The notes under the pieces: model-generated
Told to the model about the DNA's origin: nothing
The model's database searches: none
Seen by the model: only the letters and a program-made list of their open reading frames with translations
Program-made: the position numbers and the translations under genes
Part shown: positions 8,048 to 17,177 of the stretch, piece by piece
Layout: each line of letters starts with the position of its first letter
Numbering within the stretch: position 1 is the first letter of the stretch
Source: Sulfitobacter sp. S190
GTDB taxonomy: Bacteria > Pseudomonadota > Alphaproteobacteria > Rhodobacterales > Rhodobacteraceae
Length of the DNA: 64,000 nt
Assembly (NCBI RefSeq): GCF_025141935.1
Contig: NZ_CP081123.1
Coordinates: forward strand, 9,274 to 73,273
Direction of reading: 5' to 3'

Positions 8048-9379
8048 ATGGCTTACGGACAGTTCGAGCAGTTTATCCGCAACATGGGTCGGGTGATGAC
8101 CCAGGTAAACACCAAGCTGCAGCGGGATCTGACAATGCGCAGCCGGGTGTCGCGCAGGTTTTCGCAGACCGAAGTGGCAGAGTTTTTGTCGGTCGATGCC
8201 ACATATCTCACGCGCATTTCGAAAGACGAAACGAACTACCCAGAAGGAGAGCGAAACGGGCGCGAACGCAGCTTTTCTCCGGCGGAAATTATCACGATAC
8301 GCGGCATCCTCGCCAGTCGTCCCGGCGCCCGACGTGATCACCTGTACTGGCGGCAGCCCGGTGATCCGCTTAAAGTGGTGACCTTCGGAGCGCAGAAGGG
8401 CGGCACCGGCAAATCACTTACCGCCGCGCATTTTGCGCAGTACCTCTCGCTCTTCTATGGGCTTCGCGTCGGGGTGATAGATGCGGACCCCCAAGCAACG
8501 GCCAGTCTGTATTTTGCGGACGCTGATCTCCCGCTCTTCGCGCCAGACACCCCTACCCTCGCAGAGTTCATGGGGGTCGACGATCCGGGTGCCTCCGAAC
8601 TGACAAAGAGAAGCGCGCAAGAGCTTGACGATATATGGCGGCCCACGCCTTGGCCCGGCGTGCGATTGATCCCCGGCGGGGCCAACATCCAGAACGGTGA
8701 TATCAGCCTGTTCTTCCTGTCGCAGCGCGCCGGTGTCCCTGTCTACAGGGTGCTGCGCGATGCGATATCGACCTGGGACGCGCAGAACGGGCCAAAAACC
8801 ATGATCGCCGATCTGCGCGATGCTAATGGTGCGTTTGATCCGGACCGTTTGCAAACCGCCCTCAACGAAACGCTTGATGTGATCGTGATAGACCAACAAC
8901 CCTCGCTGACATTGATGCAGCTGAATGGGTTGATCGCAGCCGATAGCGTCGTCATCCCGCAAACAATGAAGGGTTTCGATCTGGCTACATTGGCGACCTA
9001 TGTCGGGAACATTGGCGAATATCTGGAATTCATCATGGGGTTTGAGGCGGATCTGGAGATTGGCAATGGCGATCACATCGTTCTGCCGACCATTGTGCAG
9101 GAGCAAAACAATCAGGACACCGACCAGATTGTCGATCTGTACCGCCGCAGCCCTCGCGAAATCAGCCAAGTCTGGTACAATCGGTCCGACGCCATTGCCA
9201 ATGCGTCGGAGGAATACAAGAGCATCTATGAATACCTGCCGCCACGCACGCGGCGGACCAGTGCAAAGGCATTTATGAGCAATGCGAACGCAGTGAACGA
9301 CGGGTTGGTTTCCCGCGTCCTGCCGCATCTGCCGACCCGCGGTTTTGCGGATGCCTTCATCAAAGAGAGGTGGAGCTGA
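8048..9379 (+). CDS. parA: ParA-type plasmid partition ATPase
   Basis: Cytoplasmic Walker-type ATPase that moves plasmid copies apart, 443 aa. An N-terminal region of about 100 residues has a DNA-binding look (RRFSQTEVAEFLSVDATYL), as in ParA proteins that repress their own operon. The deviant Walker A KGGTGKS is at residues 117-123, followed by GVIDADPQATASLYF (Walker A') and DVIVIDQQPSLTLMQLN. No good ribosome site is visible; the gap to rep carries a palindrome instead. The stop overlaps the parB ATG (TGATG). Confidence 0.93.
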   Translation: MAYGQFEQFIRNMGRVMTQVNTKLQRDLTMRSRVSRRFSQTEVAEFLSVDATYLTRISKDETNYPEGERNGRERSFSPAEIITIRGILASRPGARRDHLYWRQPGDPLKVVTFGAQKGGTGKSLTAAHFAQYLSLFYGLRVGVIDADPQATASLYFADADLPLFAPDTPTLAEFMGVDDPGASELTKRSAQELDDIWRPTPWPGVRLIPGGANIQNGDISLFFLSQRAGVPVYRVLRDAISTWDAQNGPKTMIADLRDANGAFDPDRLQTALNETLDVIVIDQQPSLTLMQLNGLIAADSVVIPQTMKGFDLATLATYVGNIGEYLEFIMGFEADLEIGNGDHIVLPTIVQEQNNQDTDQIVDLYRRSPREISQVWYNRSDAIANASEEYKSIYEYLPPRTRRTSAKAFMSNANAVNDGLVSRVLPHLPTRGFADAFIKERWS

Positions 9380-10311
9380 TGGCCCGAAAACGCAAACTCG
9401 ACGCTGGCCCGATCGACGGCGTACAGGCCCCCGAAACCAAGAGCATGCCGGGCATGGGCGGTATGTGGGGCGGGACCGCGCTGAACATGTTGCGGCAACG
9501 GCTCGACGATACCCGCAGCACGCTGACGGATGGCATCATGAACGGGACGGTGGCAGTCAGGCTGGACCCGGATCAGGTTCTCGACCCTATGGGAAGTGAC
9601 CGACAAAGCGGGTGGCAGGACGACCCCGAATTCCTGTCGCTGGTCGATAACATCAAACGGCGCGGGCAGACACAGGCGATCCGCGTGCGGCCGGCAGACG
9701 CAAATTGGCTGCCGGATGGCGAGACGCCGACCGAAGTCAGCGGACAGTTTATCATACAGTCGGGTCGCCGCCGTCTGGCCGCGTGTGCACAGCTTGACCG
9801 GCCCGTGATTGCTGTGCTGTCGACTGTGGAGGGCGACGCAGCTCTTGCCGATCTGGAAGAGCGCTTCCACGAAAACACCATGCGAAAGAACCTCAACGGG
9901 TTCGAGGAATTGTTGTCGATCGGTCTCATCGCTGAATCGCTGGGGTTCTTGTCGCAGCAGGAAATTGCGACACGGCTGAGCGTGAGCCAGAATGACGTTT
10001 CATTGGGACGCGCCTGCGTTGAATTGCACGATCGCATTGTTGCCGATATCGACATCGCGAATACGCCCAAACGTGCCTATCGCGAGATTATTCCCCAGCT
10101 GAGGGGCAAGGCCGCACCGCCGAAGCTGACGAAGTCCGGCAAGGTCAAACCGGCCGTGTCCGAGGCCCAGCAGGGGCAGGTCAAGGTTGCGGTCAAGCGG
10201 GCGAGCAACGGTAACTTGCAACTCAAGCTCAGCGCCGACCACGATGTTGATCCTGATTGGCTGGCGCGGGCGGTGGCACGCATGGTCAATGCCCAAAAAG
10301 ACAATGTCTGA
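9379..10311 (+). CDS. parB: ParB-type plasmid partition protein
   Basis: DNA-binding partner of ParA, 310 aa. It has a ParB/Srx-type region (residues about 80-170, with IKRRGQTQAIRVRP, SGRRRLAACAQL and ERFHENTMRKNLNGFE), then a helix-turn-helix, FLSQQEIATRLSVSQNDVS. I start it at the ATG at 9379, which overlaps the parA stop and follows AGAGG; an in-frame GTG at 9370 is the alternative. It is closest in feel to the partition protein of alphaproteobacterial replicons. Its site may be the ATATCCNNGGATAT palindrome. Confidence 0.92.
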   Translation: MARKRKLDAGPIDGVQAPETKSMPGMGGMWGGTALNMLRQRLDDTRSTLTDGIMNGTVAVRLDPDQVLDPMGSDRQSGWQDDPEFLSLVDNIKRRGQTQAIRVRPADANWLPDGETPTEVSGQFIIQSGRRRLAACAQLDRPVIAVLSTVEGDAALADLEERFHENTMRKNLNGFEELLSIGLIAESLGFLSQQEIATRLSVSQNDVSLGRACVELHDRIVADIDIANTPKRAYREIIPQLRGKAAPPKLTKSGKVKPAVSEAQQGQVKVAVKRASNGNLQLKLSADHDVDPDWLARAVARMVNAQKDNV

Positions 10312-10335
10312 ACAGAACACCGGAAGGAAACCCTG

Positions 10336-11325
10336 ATGCAAAAACCGACACTGCGCCAACATCTGACCGAGGCGGATGTGGATCGTGATCTGGCGGGTCT
10401 GATTGACGACATCGCAAGCGCCTGCCGGTTTATCGCCGACCACGTGCGCCATGGCGCATTTCAGGGAAACCTTGGCGCCGCAGGCAGCACCAATGTTCAG
10501 GGCGAGACGCAAAAGCAACTCGACGTGATATCGGACGAAGAGTTCGCAGCAAGGTGCCGGAGCAATCCGCGGATCGCGGCCCTCGTCTCGGAAGAGGTGG
10601 ATGACGTCAATTGGCTCAAGACGGACCCGCAGGCGGGCGATTTCATCGTCTACTATGACCCTTTGGACGGGTCGTCGAACGTCGATGTGAACCTGTCTGT
10701 CGGCACGATCTTTTCGGTGGTTCGGCTGCCGCAAGATATTGAAAAGGCGGACGAAAATGCCGTTCTGATCAAGGGGGACCAGCAGGTTTGTGCCGGGTAT
10801 GCCGTTTATGGCCCATCAACGGGGTTTGTTCTGACGACGGGGCAGGGGGTCCATGGATTTACGCATCATCCGGGCAGCGGAGAGTTCTTGCTGACGCAGC
10901 CCGACATGACGGTCCCCGCCGAAACATCCGAATACGCGATCAACAGCTCGCGCGCCGAGAAGTGGGAGACGCCGGTCGCCCGCTATATTTCCGATAACGT
11001 GGCGGGGAAATCCGGTCCTCGGGGCCGGTCGTTCAACATGCGCTGGACCGCTTCGATGGTTGCCGACGTTCACCGCATTTTGACCCGCGGCGGTGTCTTT
11101 CTCTATCCGATGGACAGCGGCAATGCGGCGTCCGGTGGGAAGTTGCGGCTTATGTACGAAGCCAATCCCATGGCGTTGATCATCGAAGCGGCTGGCGGTG
11201 CCGCATCAACCGGACGGGGCCGCATTCTGGAGGTCGATCCGACGGGCCATCACCAGCGCGTGCCCGTCATACTGGGATCAAAAGACGAAGTGGCGGTCAT
11301 CGAAAGATACCACGCGGAGGGTTAG
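10336..11325 (+). CDS. fbp: Class I fructose-1,6-bisphosphatase
   Basis: Hydrolyses fructose-1,6-bisphosphate to fructose-6-phosphate in gluconeogenesis; cytoplasmic, 329 aa, normal length. The metal/phosphate motif DPLDGSSNVDVN and the upstream LVSEEVDD are present, as is the C-terminal [11 protein letters not shown] stretch typical of class I. It starts 24 bases after parB with a GGAAGGAAA ribosome site, so it may be read from the partition operon. It converges with gntR, overlapping by 4 bases. On this plasmid it would let triose phosphate from galactose or glycerol feed hexose synthesis. Confidence 0.95.
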   Translation: MQKPTLRQHLTEADVDRDLAGLIDDIASACRFIADHVRHGAFQGNLGAAGSTNVQGETQKQLDVISDEEFAARCRSNPRIAALVSEEVDDVNWLKTDPQAGDFIVYYDPLDGSSNVDVNLSVGTIFSVVRLPQDIEKADENAVLIKGDQQVCAGYAVYGPSTGFVLTTGQGVHGFTHHPGSGEFLLTQPDMTVPAETSEYAINSSRAEKWETPVARYISDNVAGKSGPRGRSFNMRWTASMVADVHRILTRGGVFLYPMDSGNAASGGKLRLMYEANPMALIIEAAGGAASTGRGRILEVDPTGHHQRVPVILGSKDEVAVIERYHAEG

Positions 11326-11987
11326 GGCGTCTCTTCCTGGCTGTCGAGGATCTGCGCGATAACGGCGTGTCCTTGCAGAATATCCTGATGGATCGCTTCA
11401 CCCACGGCCTCGACGTCACCATCCCGCAATGCGGCGAGCGCGACCTGATGCATATCCGGCATAGGCTGTGCATCGTTGCGGTCACAGACATCACGCAGGG
11501 CCGGTCCCACGCGAAGCCAATGCGCGGCCGCGGTCGCCATTAGAATTTCAGCTTCGGAACTGGCGTAAAGGGTCCAGTGAAACGCGTGGTTGTGGCGTAG
11601 GTAAGCGTTGATATCGCCGTCTTGTATTGCCTGTGTCACCTTGGCGTCAATGGTCTCTAACGCGGCGATTTCTGCGGGTTCCATGCCAACCGCACCAAGG
11701 CGCGCGAGTTGAGGTTCGATACCGGTGCGGGCGTATGTCAGCTCTTGCAACTGATGCATGGTAAGCCGCGGGACCGAAACGCGCCGGTTATCTGTGGCCA
11801 GCAGCGCGCCTTCGGCGATCAGGCGGCGGATCGCTTCGCGCACCGGTGTGATCCCCGCGTCCAGTCGATCAACGATCCCCTGGATCGTGACTGCCGCCCC
11901 CGGGGCCAGTTCGCCGAACAACACCAGATCACGCGCCTGCCGATAGACAACTTCGTGGGTGGGCAGGCTGGCGGCGGCTGTGGTCAT
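11322..11987 (-). CDS. GntR-family regulator, FadR/FCD subgroup
   Basis: Transcriptional regulator, 221 aa. The N-terminal winged helix includes TIQGIVDRLDAGITPVREAI and a following RRLIAEGALL recognition region. The C-terminal half is the all-helical FCD effector domain with the conserved HNHAFHWTLY segment. The ATG at 11987 follows AGGATATTCCC. It is last after the peptide transporter genes, 58 bases past the final ATPase, and a palindrome lies in that gap. It probably regulates the transporter and itself; the ligand is unknown. Confidence 0.92.
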   Translation of the reverse strand: MTTAAASLPTHEVVYRQARDLVLFGELAPGAAVTIQGIVDRLDAGITPVREAIRRLIAEGALLATDNRRVSVPRLTMHQLQELTYARTGIEPQLARLGAVGMEPAEIAALETIDAKVTQAIQDGDINAYLRHNHAFHWTLYASSEAEILMATAAAHWLRVGPALRDVCDRNDAQPMPDMHQVALAALRDGDVEAVGEAIHQDILQGHAVIAQILDSQEETP

Positions 11988-12009
11988 GGGAATATCCTGA
12001 AGGGTGCGA

Positions 12010-12019
12010 TTTGATCAAA
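12010..12019. promoter_or_regulatory. TTTGATCAAA palindrome ahead of gntR
   Basis: This perfect 10-base palindrome is 22 bases upstream of the GntR start. FCD-type GntR proteins often bind short symmetric sites of this kind, so autoregulation is plausible. Inferred from symmetry and position only. Confidence 0.4.
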
Positions 12020-12045
12020 ATATCAGACAGGCAGGGCGGCGTAAA

Positions 12046-12846
12046 TCAGTCACCGTGCCACGGTTGATGGGGATCGGGCAGGGGGATCGCATCTAACAAG
12101 GCGCGAGTATAGGCGGCTTGGGGTCTCTCGAATAAGTCAGGCGTTTTTCCCTGTTCTACGATGTGTCCGTTGTGCAGAACGATGATGTCACTGCACAGAC
12201 GCCGCACGACAGAGAGGTCATGGCTGATGAACGCGAGGGTGAGGCCAAGATCGCGCACCAGATCACCCAGCAGGTTCAGAACCTGCGCCTGACTGGATAC
12301 GTCGAGGCCGGAAACGATTTCGTCCGCCAGTATAAAATTCGGACGCAGGGCGATGGCGCGCGCGATGCCGACGCGCTGGCGCTGACCGCCGGAAAGCTCG
12401 TGCGGGTATCGCTGTGCGAAGTTCTGCGGCAGCCCGACCATATCGAGCGCCTCCGCCACCCGCCTGCCGACATTTTCGACGCCGTGCAACCGTAGCGGCC
12501 CCGCGATAATCCCGCCAACGCGGCGGCGCGGATTGAGCGATGACATAGGATCCTGAAAGATCATCTGGAATTTTCGGCGCAAGGGTCGAAGTTCTGCCTC
12601 GGACAGATGCGTTATGTCCTGACCCCGAAAGCTGATCGTACCTGTATCAGGCTCTAACAGGCGCAACATCGCGCGGCCAAGCGTGGATTTCCCCGATCCG
12701 GACCCGCCAACAATACCGACGACCGATCCGGCCTCGATCGTGAACGAGACATTTTTGAGCACGTCATTACGCGGCGCGCGCCCGATCAGCGGCTTCGCGC
12801 TTCGATCGGGAAAGCTCAGGCAAAGGTCATGGACGCGGTACATCAA
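12046..12846 (-). CDS. Dipeptide/oligopeptide ABC transporter ATPase, DppF/OppF type
   Basis: ATPase of a family-5 importer, 266 aa. Walker A is GGSGSGKST, the Q-loop region is FQMIFQDPMSSLNPRRRV (typical of Opp/Dpp ATPases), the signature is LSGGQRQR and Walker B is ILADEIVSGLD, where the usual DEP is DEI. Its start overlaps the stop of the preceding ATPase by 4 bases. It works with the DppD-type ATPase to energise the permeases at 13706-15560. Confidence 0.93.
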   Translation of the reverse strand: MMYRVHDLCLSFPDRSAKPLIGRAPRNDVLKNVSFTIEAGSVVGIVGGSGSGKSTLGRAMLRLLEPDTGTISFRGQDITHLSEAELRPLRRKFQMIFQDPMSSLNPRRRVGGIIAGPLRLHGVENVGRRVAEALDMVGLPQNFAQRYPHELSGGQRQRVGIARAIALRPNFILADEIVSGLDVSSQAQVLNLLGDLVRDLGLTLAFISHDLSVVRRLCSDIIVLHNGHIVEQGKTPDLFERPQAAYTRALLDAIPLPDPHQPWHGD

Positions 12847-13709
12847 CCGTGCCTCGCATCATGCTGGGCAATTTCGGCATCGGCGGCCGCGATCACCTCG
12901 GCGGATACGGGCGTCAGGCTGCTGTCCGGATCCGTGTACGTGGGGGTCGCCGCCAGAAGGGCGCGGGCGTAGCTGTGGATCGGCCTTTCGAAAAAGCGGC
13001 GCATGGGGGCGTTTTCGACAATCTTGCCCGCGTAGAGAACGCTGAGCCTGTCACAGACTTTGCTCACCACGCCCAGATCATGCGTGACGAAGACGAGCGC
13101 GGTGCCATGCGTGCGCTGCATCTGGCGGATCAGTGTCAGAATCTGCTTCTGGACGGTCACGTCAAGCGCGGTCGTCGGCTCATCCGCGACGATGAGATTT
13201 GGTTCTGCGGCAAAGGCCGAAGCAATCAGGATACGCTGCCGCATCCCGCCCGACAGCTCATGTGGATAGGACTGCATGACGCGGGTGGGGTCGGGGATAT
13301 GAACCTCCTCGAGAAGCTCAAGGGCGCGGTCGAAGGCGCGGCGCCTGTTCCACCCCAGTATATGCACCAGCCGGTGGGTGATTTGCGGACCGACGCGCCG
13401 GACAGGATTGAGCGCAGTAAGCGGATCCTGCGGGATCAGCGCGGCACGGGCGCCGATACGCCGCCGTCTTTCGGCCGGAGGAAGGGTCAAAAGGTCGGTG
13501 CCTTCCAGAATGATCTGGCCGCTGTCGATACGTAATGCGCGGGGCAGGGTGCCCAGTACCGACTTGCCTATCATGGACTTGCCTGCGCCGCTTTCCCCGA
13601 CGAGCCCCACGACCTGTCCAGCGTGGACCTGCATCGTCACGTCCCGCAAAATGCGGGGCCCCCGCGCGAGCGACACGTTGAGGTTTCTTATGTCCAGATA
13701 GGGTGTCAT
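12843..13709 (-). CDS. Dipeptide/oligopeptide ABC transporter ATPase, DppD/OppD type
   Basis: Second ATPase of the family-5 importer, 288 aa from the ATG at 13709, which overlaps the permease stop as ATGA. Walker A is GESGAGKSM, the Q-loop is ALIPQDPLTALNPVRRVG, the signature is LSGGMRQR and Walker B is LIVADEPTTALD. The frame is open far upstream across the permease gene, but that extension is a shadow without membrane or ATPase features. The C-terminus is Ala/Thr-rich. Confidence 0.93.
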   Translation of the reverse strand: MTPYLDIRNLNVSLARGPRILRDVTMQVHAGQVVGLVGESGAGKSMIGKSVLGTLPRALRIDSGQIILEGTDLLTLPPAERRRRIGARAALIPQDPLTALNPVRRVGPQITHRLVHILGWNRRRAFDRALELLEEVHIPDPTRVMQSYPHELSGGMRQRILIASAFAAEPNLIVADEPTTALDVTVQKQILTLIRQMQRTHGTALVFVTHDLGVVSKVCDRLSVLYAGKIVENAPMRRFFERPIHSYARALLAATPTYTDPDSSLTPVSAEVIAAADAEIAQHDARHG

Positions 13710-14557
13710 CGCAGCACCGGATCGAAACGGTCTTTGAGCCCTTCGCCCAGTTGCGAAAAGCTCAGGACAGTCAAAAACAGCGTGATAAGTGGGAACACGA
13801 GCACCCACCACGCCTGATACACCGACGTGCGCCCCTCGGCGATCATGCCGCCCCAGGTCGGGCTGTCGGTCGAAATGGAGAGGTTCACGAAGCTCAGGAT
13901 CGCCTCGACAATCACCGCGATCCCCATTTCGAGGGTCAGCAGCACAACGATGGTTGGCAGAACATTCGGCAGGATTTCCGTGAGCATCGTCGAAAGCCGC
14001 GACTTCCCCGCCACCTGCGCAGAGGCCACGTAGTCCATCGCGCTTTGTCCCATCGCTTCGGCGCGGATCACGCGGGCAAAGCGGGTCCAATCGATGATGA
14101 TGATGGCCAGAATGATGGACAACAGACCCGGACCCATCACCGCAATGAGAAGTATTGCAAACAGGACGGGGGGGAAGGCCATCCAGATGTCGATCAGCCT
14201 GCTGATGATCCGGTCCGGCCAGCCGCGGTAGTATCCTGCGACCAGTCCGAGACTGCCGCCGATCAGGCATGTCGCACTGCCTGCAACCAGTGCCACGACA
14301 AGGGCAAGCCGTGCGCCATAAATGATGCGCGACAACACGTCCCGCCCGAGCGAGTCTGTGCCGAGAAGATACCCCGGTTCTGCCCCTGCTTCCCAGAATG
14401 GTGGCAGACGGCCCAGAAAGAGATCCTGCGCCAGAGGATCGTGCGGGGCGATCCACGGGGCACAGACGGCGACAACCGTCAGCACAATCAGCCAGCCGCC
14501 CGAAAGCCACAGGCGCAGGCCGACCGGCTGGCGCAGGGTCGCGCGGGCATCACGCAT
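13706..14557 (-). CDS. Dipeptide/oligopeptide ABC transporter permease, DppC type
   Basis: Inner-membrane permease of 283 aa. It begins with a short N-terminus and first membrane helix, then the DppC-type phrase GTDSLGRDVLSRIIYGARLAL, and later ends with conserved PTWGGMIAEG. It overlaps the DppB-type gene by 8 bases and the following ATPase by 4, so the set is coupled. It pairs with the 14550-15560 permease. Confidence 0.94.
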   Translation of the reverse strand: MRDARATLRQPVGLRLWLSGGWLIVLTVVAVCAPWIAPHDPLAQDLFLGRLPPFWEAGAEPGYLLGTDSLGRDVLSRIIYGARLALVVALVAGSATCLIGGSLGLVAGYYRGWPDRIISRLIDIWMAFPPVLFAILLIAVMGPGLLSIILAIIIIDWTRFARVIRAEAMGQSAMDYVASAQVAGKSRLSTMLTEILPNVLPTIVVLLTLEMGIAVIVEAILSFVNLSISTDSPTWGGMIAEGRTSVYQAWWVLVFPLITLFLTVLSFSQLGEGLKDRFDPVLR

Positions 14558-15560
14558 GACGCAGCCGCGGGTTCAGCACCACATAGAGCATATCGACAAG
14601 CAGGTTCACGGCCGTAAACAGCACCGCAAACAGGATCACGATCCCCTGGATCAGCGGCAGATCGCGGTTGATGACGGCGTCGATGGCCATGTTGCCCAGT
14701 CCTTCGTAGGAAAAAAGCCGCTCGATGATGACGGTGCCGCCGATCAGGAATGTGAACTGCACGCCGACGAGCGTCAGCGTGGGCAGGATCGCGTTGGGAA
14801 GCGCTTCGCGGGTAATCACGCGGGTCTCGGCGTATCCTTTCGTGCGCGCCAACGTGACATAGTCGAGGTGCATCGTCTCTTTCAGCGACTGCTTGAGAAG
14901 CTGGGAAATGATCGCGGCCAACGGGATGGCGAGCGCGAGTGCGGGCATGAACATATGCGCCACCAGATCTGCGAACACATCGAACCGCAGCCGGAAGAGG
15001 CTTTCGAAAAGAAGAAAGTTGGTGGCGAAATCCGTGTTCAGCGACGGCGAGATACGCCCCGAGATATGAAAGACCGGCCAGACGACGCCAAACAGCAGGA
15101 TCAGCACAAGCCCCCACAGAAAATCGGGCACAGAAAGCGCTATGCCGGAGGTGACATCAATCGCGCCTTCGGTTTTCCCGTCGCGAAAGCGCGTGCCGGC
15201 CAACGCCAGTGCACCGCCCAAGATCACGGCGATGACAAGGGCCATGATGGACAACTCCAGCGTGGCGGGCAGGCGGCCCAGCACCAGTTCCGATACCGGC
15301 TGCCGCGCGGTGATCGATGTGCCAAAATCACCCTGCACGACGCCGGAAAGCCAGATGGTGAACTGTTCGAAAATAGATTTGTCGAACCCGTATTGAGCTT
15401 GCAATCTGGCAATATCTTCTTCGGTGGCGCCGGGGGGCAGCATCATCGCAATGGGATTGCCGGGCACAACACGGATCACGACAAAAACGATAATCGCAAC
15501 CCCGAACAGGGTGATCACGGTGCCAACAAGCCGGGCAAGGATACTGCGCAAAAGGGTCAT
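14550..15560 (-). CDS. Dipeptide/oligopeptide ABC transporter permease, DppB type
   Basis: Inner-membrane permease of 336 aa. The first helix (VGTVITLFGVAIIVFVVIRV) and the following VPGNPIAMMLPPGATEEDI are typical of DppB/OppB. The EAA loop is YVTLARTKGYAETRVITREA, followed by LPNAILPTLT. It starts 52 bases after the binding-protein stop. Substrate not set by the permease; related systems carry peptides, nickel, opines or glycosides. Confidence 0.94.
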   Translation of the reverse strand: MTLLRSILARLVGTVITLFGVAIIVFVVIRVVPGNPIAMMLPPGATEEDIARLQAQYGFDKSIFEQFTIWLSGVVQGDFGTSITARQPVSELVLGRLPATLELSIMALVIAVILGGALALAGTRFRDGKTEGAIDVTSGIALSVPDFLWGLVLILLFGVVWPVFHISGRISPSLNTDFATNFLLFESLFRLRFDVFADLVAHMFMPALALAIPLAAIISQLLKQSLKETMHLDYVTLARTKGYAETRVITREALPNAILPTLTLVGVQFTFLIGGTVIIERLFSYEGLGNMAIDAVINRDLPLIQGIVILFAVLFTAVNLLVDMLYVVLNPRLRHA

Positions 15561-15612
15561 TCGGTCAATTCAGAAGGCGGGGCCCCGACAGCGCAGGGTC
15601 CCGTCAGATCCG

Positions 15613-17139
15613 TCAGGCCCGCGTCATTAGATGGGGCAACAGCGCACCGGACCGGTGCGGCTGCACGACGACGCCCTGCGCGTGCAGGATCGGCTGCACA
15701 TATTGGAGCAAGGGAATGACCTCGGCATTCTCCGCGATCTTGCGATCCACCTCTTTCCAGCCCGCGATCCGCTTGGCCTCGTCCTTTTCCCCCCATAGCG
15801 GCAAGATCGCATCGAAGGTTTCCTGCCCGTCCCAGACCGAATGCGGCGAGGGGCCGAACATGGCAAACCCTGTCGATGTGGTCGGATCTCCGACCGAGTT
15901 GCCCCAGTTGTAGAACGCGGCGGGGGCCAGTTGATCGGCGGCACGCAGTTCGAAGTGTTTTGCGATCTCGTACACCTCGATCTCCGCCTCTATCCCGACC
16001 CGACGCCAAAGGCCGACAATCGCCTGAATGATTTCGTAATCCTTGGGTTTAAAACCACGCGTGGTCTGTATCTTGAACGACACCGGATTGTCCGGACCGT
16101 ACCCTGACGCCGCCAGAAGCTCCTTGGATTTCTCGGGGTCAAACGGAACTTTGATGGTGTCGTCGAACGCTGCATAATCAGGTGTCTGCAACGTGTCGAT
16201 CGGCACGCCGTAGCCTGACAGCAGACGGTCCACGATGAGCTGCTTGTCGATCGCGTGCGCCGCTGCCTTGCGTACATTCGGATCGGTCATCACCTCGATA
16301 TCGTTCAGGAAAATCATCCCGATGTCGGATATCGGCGCGGCAGTTCCTTCGAGCCCGTCTTTTTCTTTCAGGCGGTCAAACTCTTCGTAGGGGATTTCAA
16401 GCGTGACATGCGCATTGCCGGATTCGATCTCGGCCACACGTGATGCCGCGTCGGTCACGAATTTGATGGTCACGGTTTTGAATTCAGGCGCACCGCCCCA
16501 ATAGTTTTCGTTCGCCTTGAGCCTGACAAACGCATTGCGTTCGAACTTTTCGACCATGTAGGGGCCAGTGCCGATCGGCGCCGCTTCAAAGCCGTCTGCA
16601 CCGACTTCCTCGTAATACTTTTTGGGCATGACATAGCCGGTGAGAAAGCTCATCCATTTGAAGAATGTCGGCTCGTATTCCTTGACGTCCGCCGTGACAC
16701 GATTGCCCTCGGCGGTGATGTTTTCGACCTTGCCCCAGATGAAGTTGATCGGATTTCCGGTTTCCGGGTTTGCCGCCCGCTGCAGCGACCATGCGACATC
16801 CTCGGCGGTGAACGGATCGCCGTTGTGCCATGTCACCCCATCACGCACGTCCATCCAGATCTGGCTCTGATCATCGTTCCAGCCCCAATCCGTGATCAGA
16901 CCGGAGCCAAAGCTCAGATCGGGGTTCTGTGGGATGAAGAGGTCATAGACCGATTGATAGATCCCTTGGATCGTGGGGTTTACGGCAGATGGGCCGACCG
17001 TCGGGTCCCAGCTTGGCAGATTGACGTTGTAGGCAATGACCAGTTCGTCGATCGTTTGCCCAAAGACGGGCATCGCCACGCACGCAAAGCTGGCAGCGGC
17101 GGCCGAGGATAGCAGCATGCTTCTTCTGTTGAGTTTCAT
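15613..17139 (-). CDS. Extracellular solute-binding protein, family 5
   Basis: Periplasmic receptor of the Dpp-type importer, 508 aa, a normal length. The N-terminus has a twin-arginine-like signal (MKLNRRSMLLSSAAAASF), suggesting Tat export, with cleavage near VFGQ. The body has family-5 marks such as WTWHNGDPFTAEDV-like text (here GVTWHNGDPFTAEDVAWSLQ). The ATG at 17139 follows GGGAGACACGAT. It lies 38 bases after the FAD oxidoreductase on the same strand, so transporter and enzyme are probably co-transcribed and share a substrate pathway. Confidence 0.93.
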   Translation of the reverse strand: MKLNRRSMLLSSAAAASFACVAMPVFGQTIDELVIAYNVNLPSWDPTVGPSAVNPTIQGIYQSVYDLFIPQNPDLSFGSGLITDWGWNDDQSQIWMDVRDGVTWHNGDPFTAEDVAWSLQRAANPETGNPINFIWGKVENITAEGNRVTADVKEYEPTFFKWMSFLTGYVMPKKYYEEVGADGFEAAPIGTGPYMVEKFERNAFVRLKANENYWGGAPEFKTVTIKFVTDAASRVAEIESGNAHVTLEIPYEEFDRLKEKDGLEGTAAPISDIGMIFLNDIEVMTDPNVRKAAAHAIDKQLIVDRLLSGYGVPIDTLQTPDYAAFDDTIKVPFDPEKSKELLAASGYGPDNPVSFKIQTTRGFKPKDYEIIQAIVGLWRRVGIEAEIEVYEIAKHFELRAADQLAPAAFYNWGNSVGDPTTSTGFAMFGPSPHSVWDGQETFDAILPLWGEKDEAKRIAGWKEVDRKIAENAEVIPLLQYVQPILHAQGVVVQPHRSGALLPHLMTRA

Positions 17140-17177
17140 ATCGTGTCTCCCTGTTGAGGTGATGCGCCGTTGTGGCG

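Noticed and set aside
12843..14510. Long ATPase fused to an N-terminal His/Arg-rich region
   Set aside because: The extension is a shadow of the permease gene; the ATPase start is at 13709, overlapping the permease stop.
14322..15719. Plus-strand 465-codon open frame over the DppB/DppC genes
   Set aside because: It is antisense to DppB and DppC with no recognisable domain and a composition typical of shadows.
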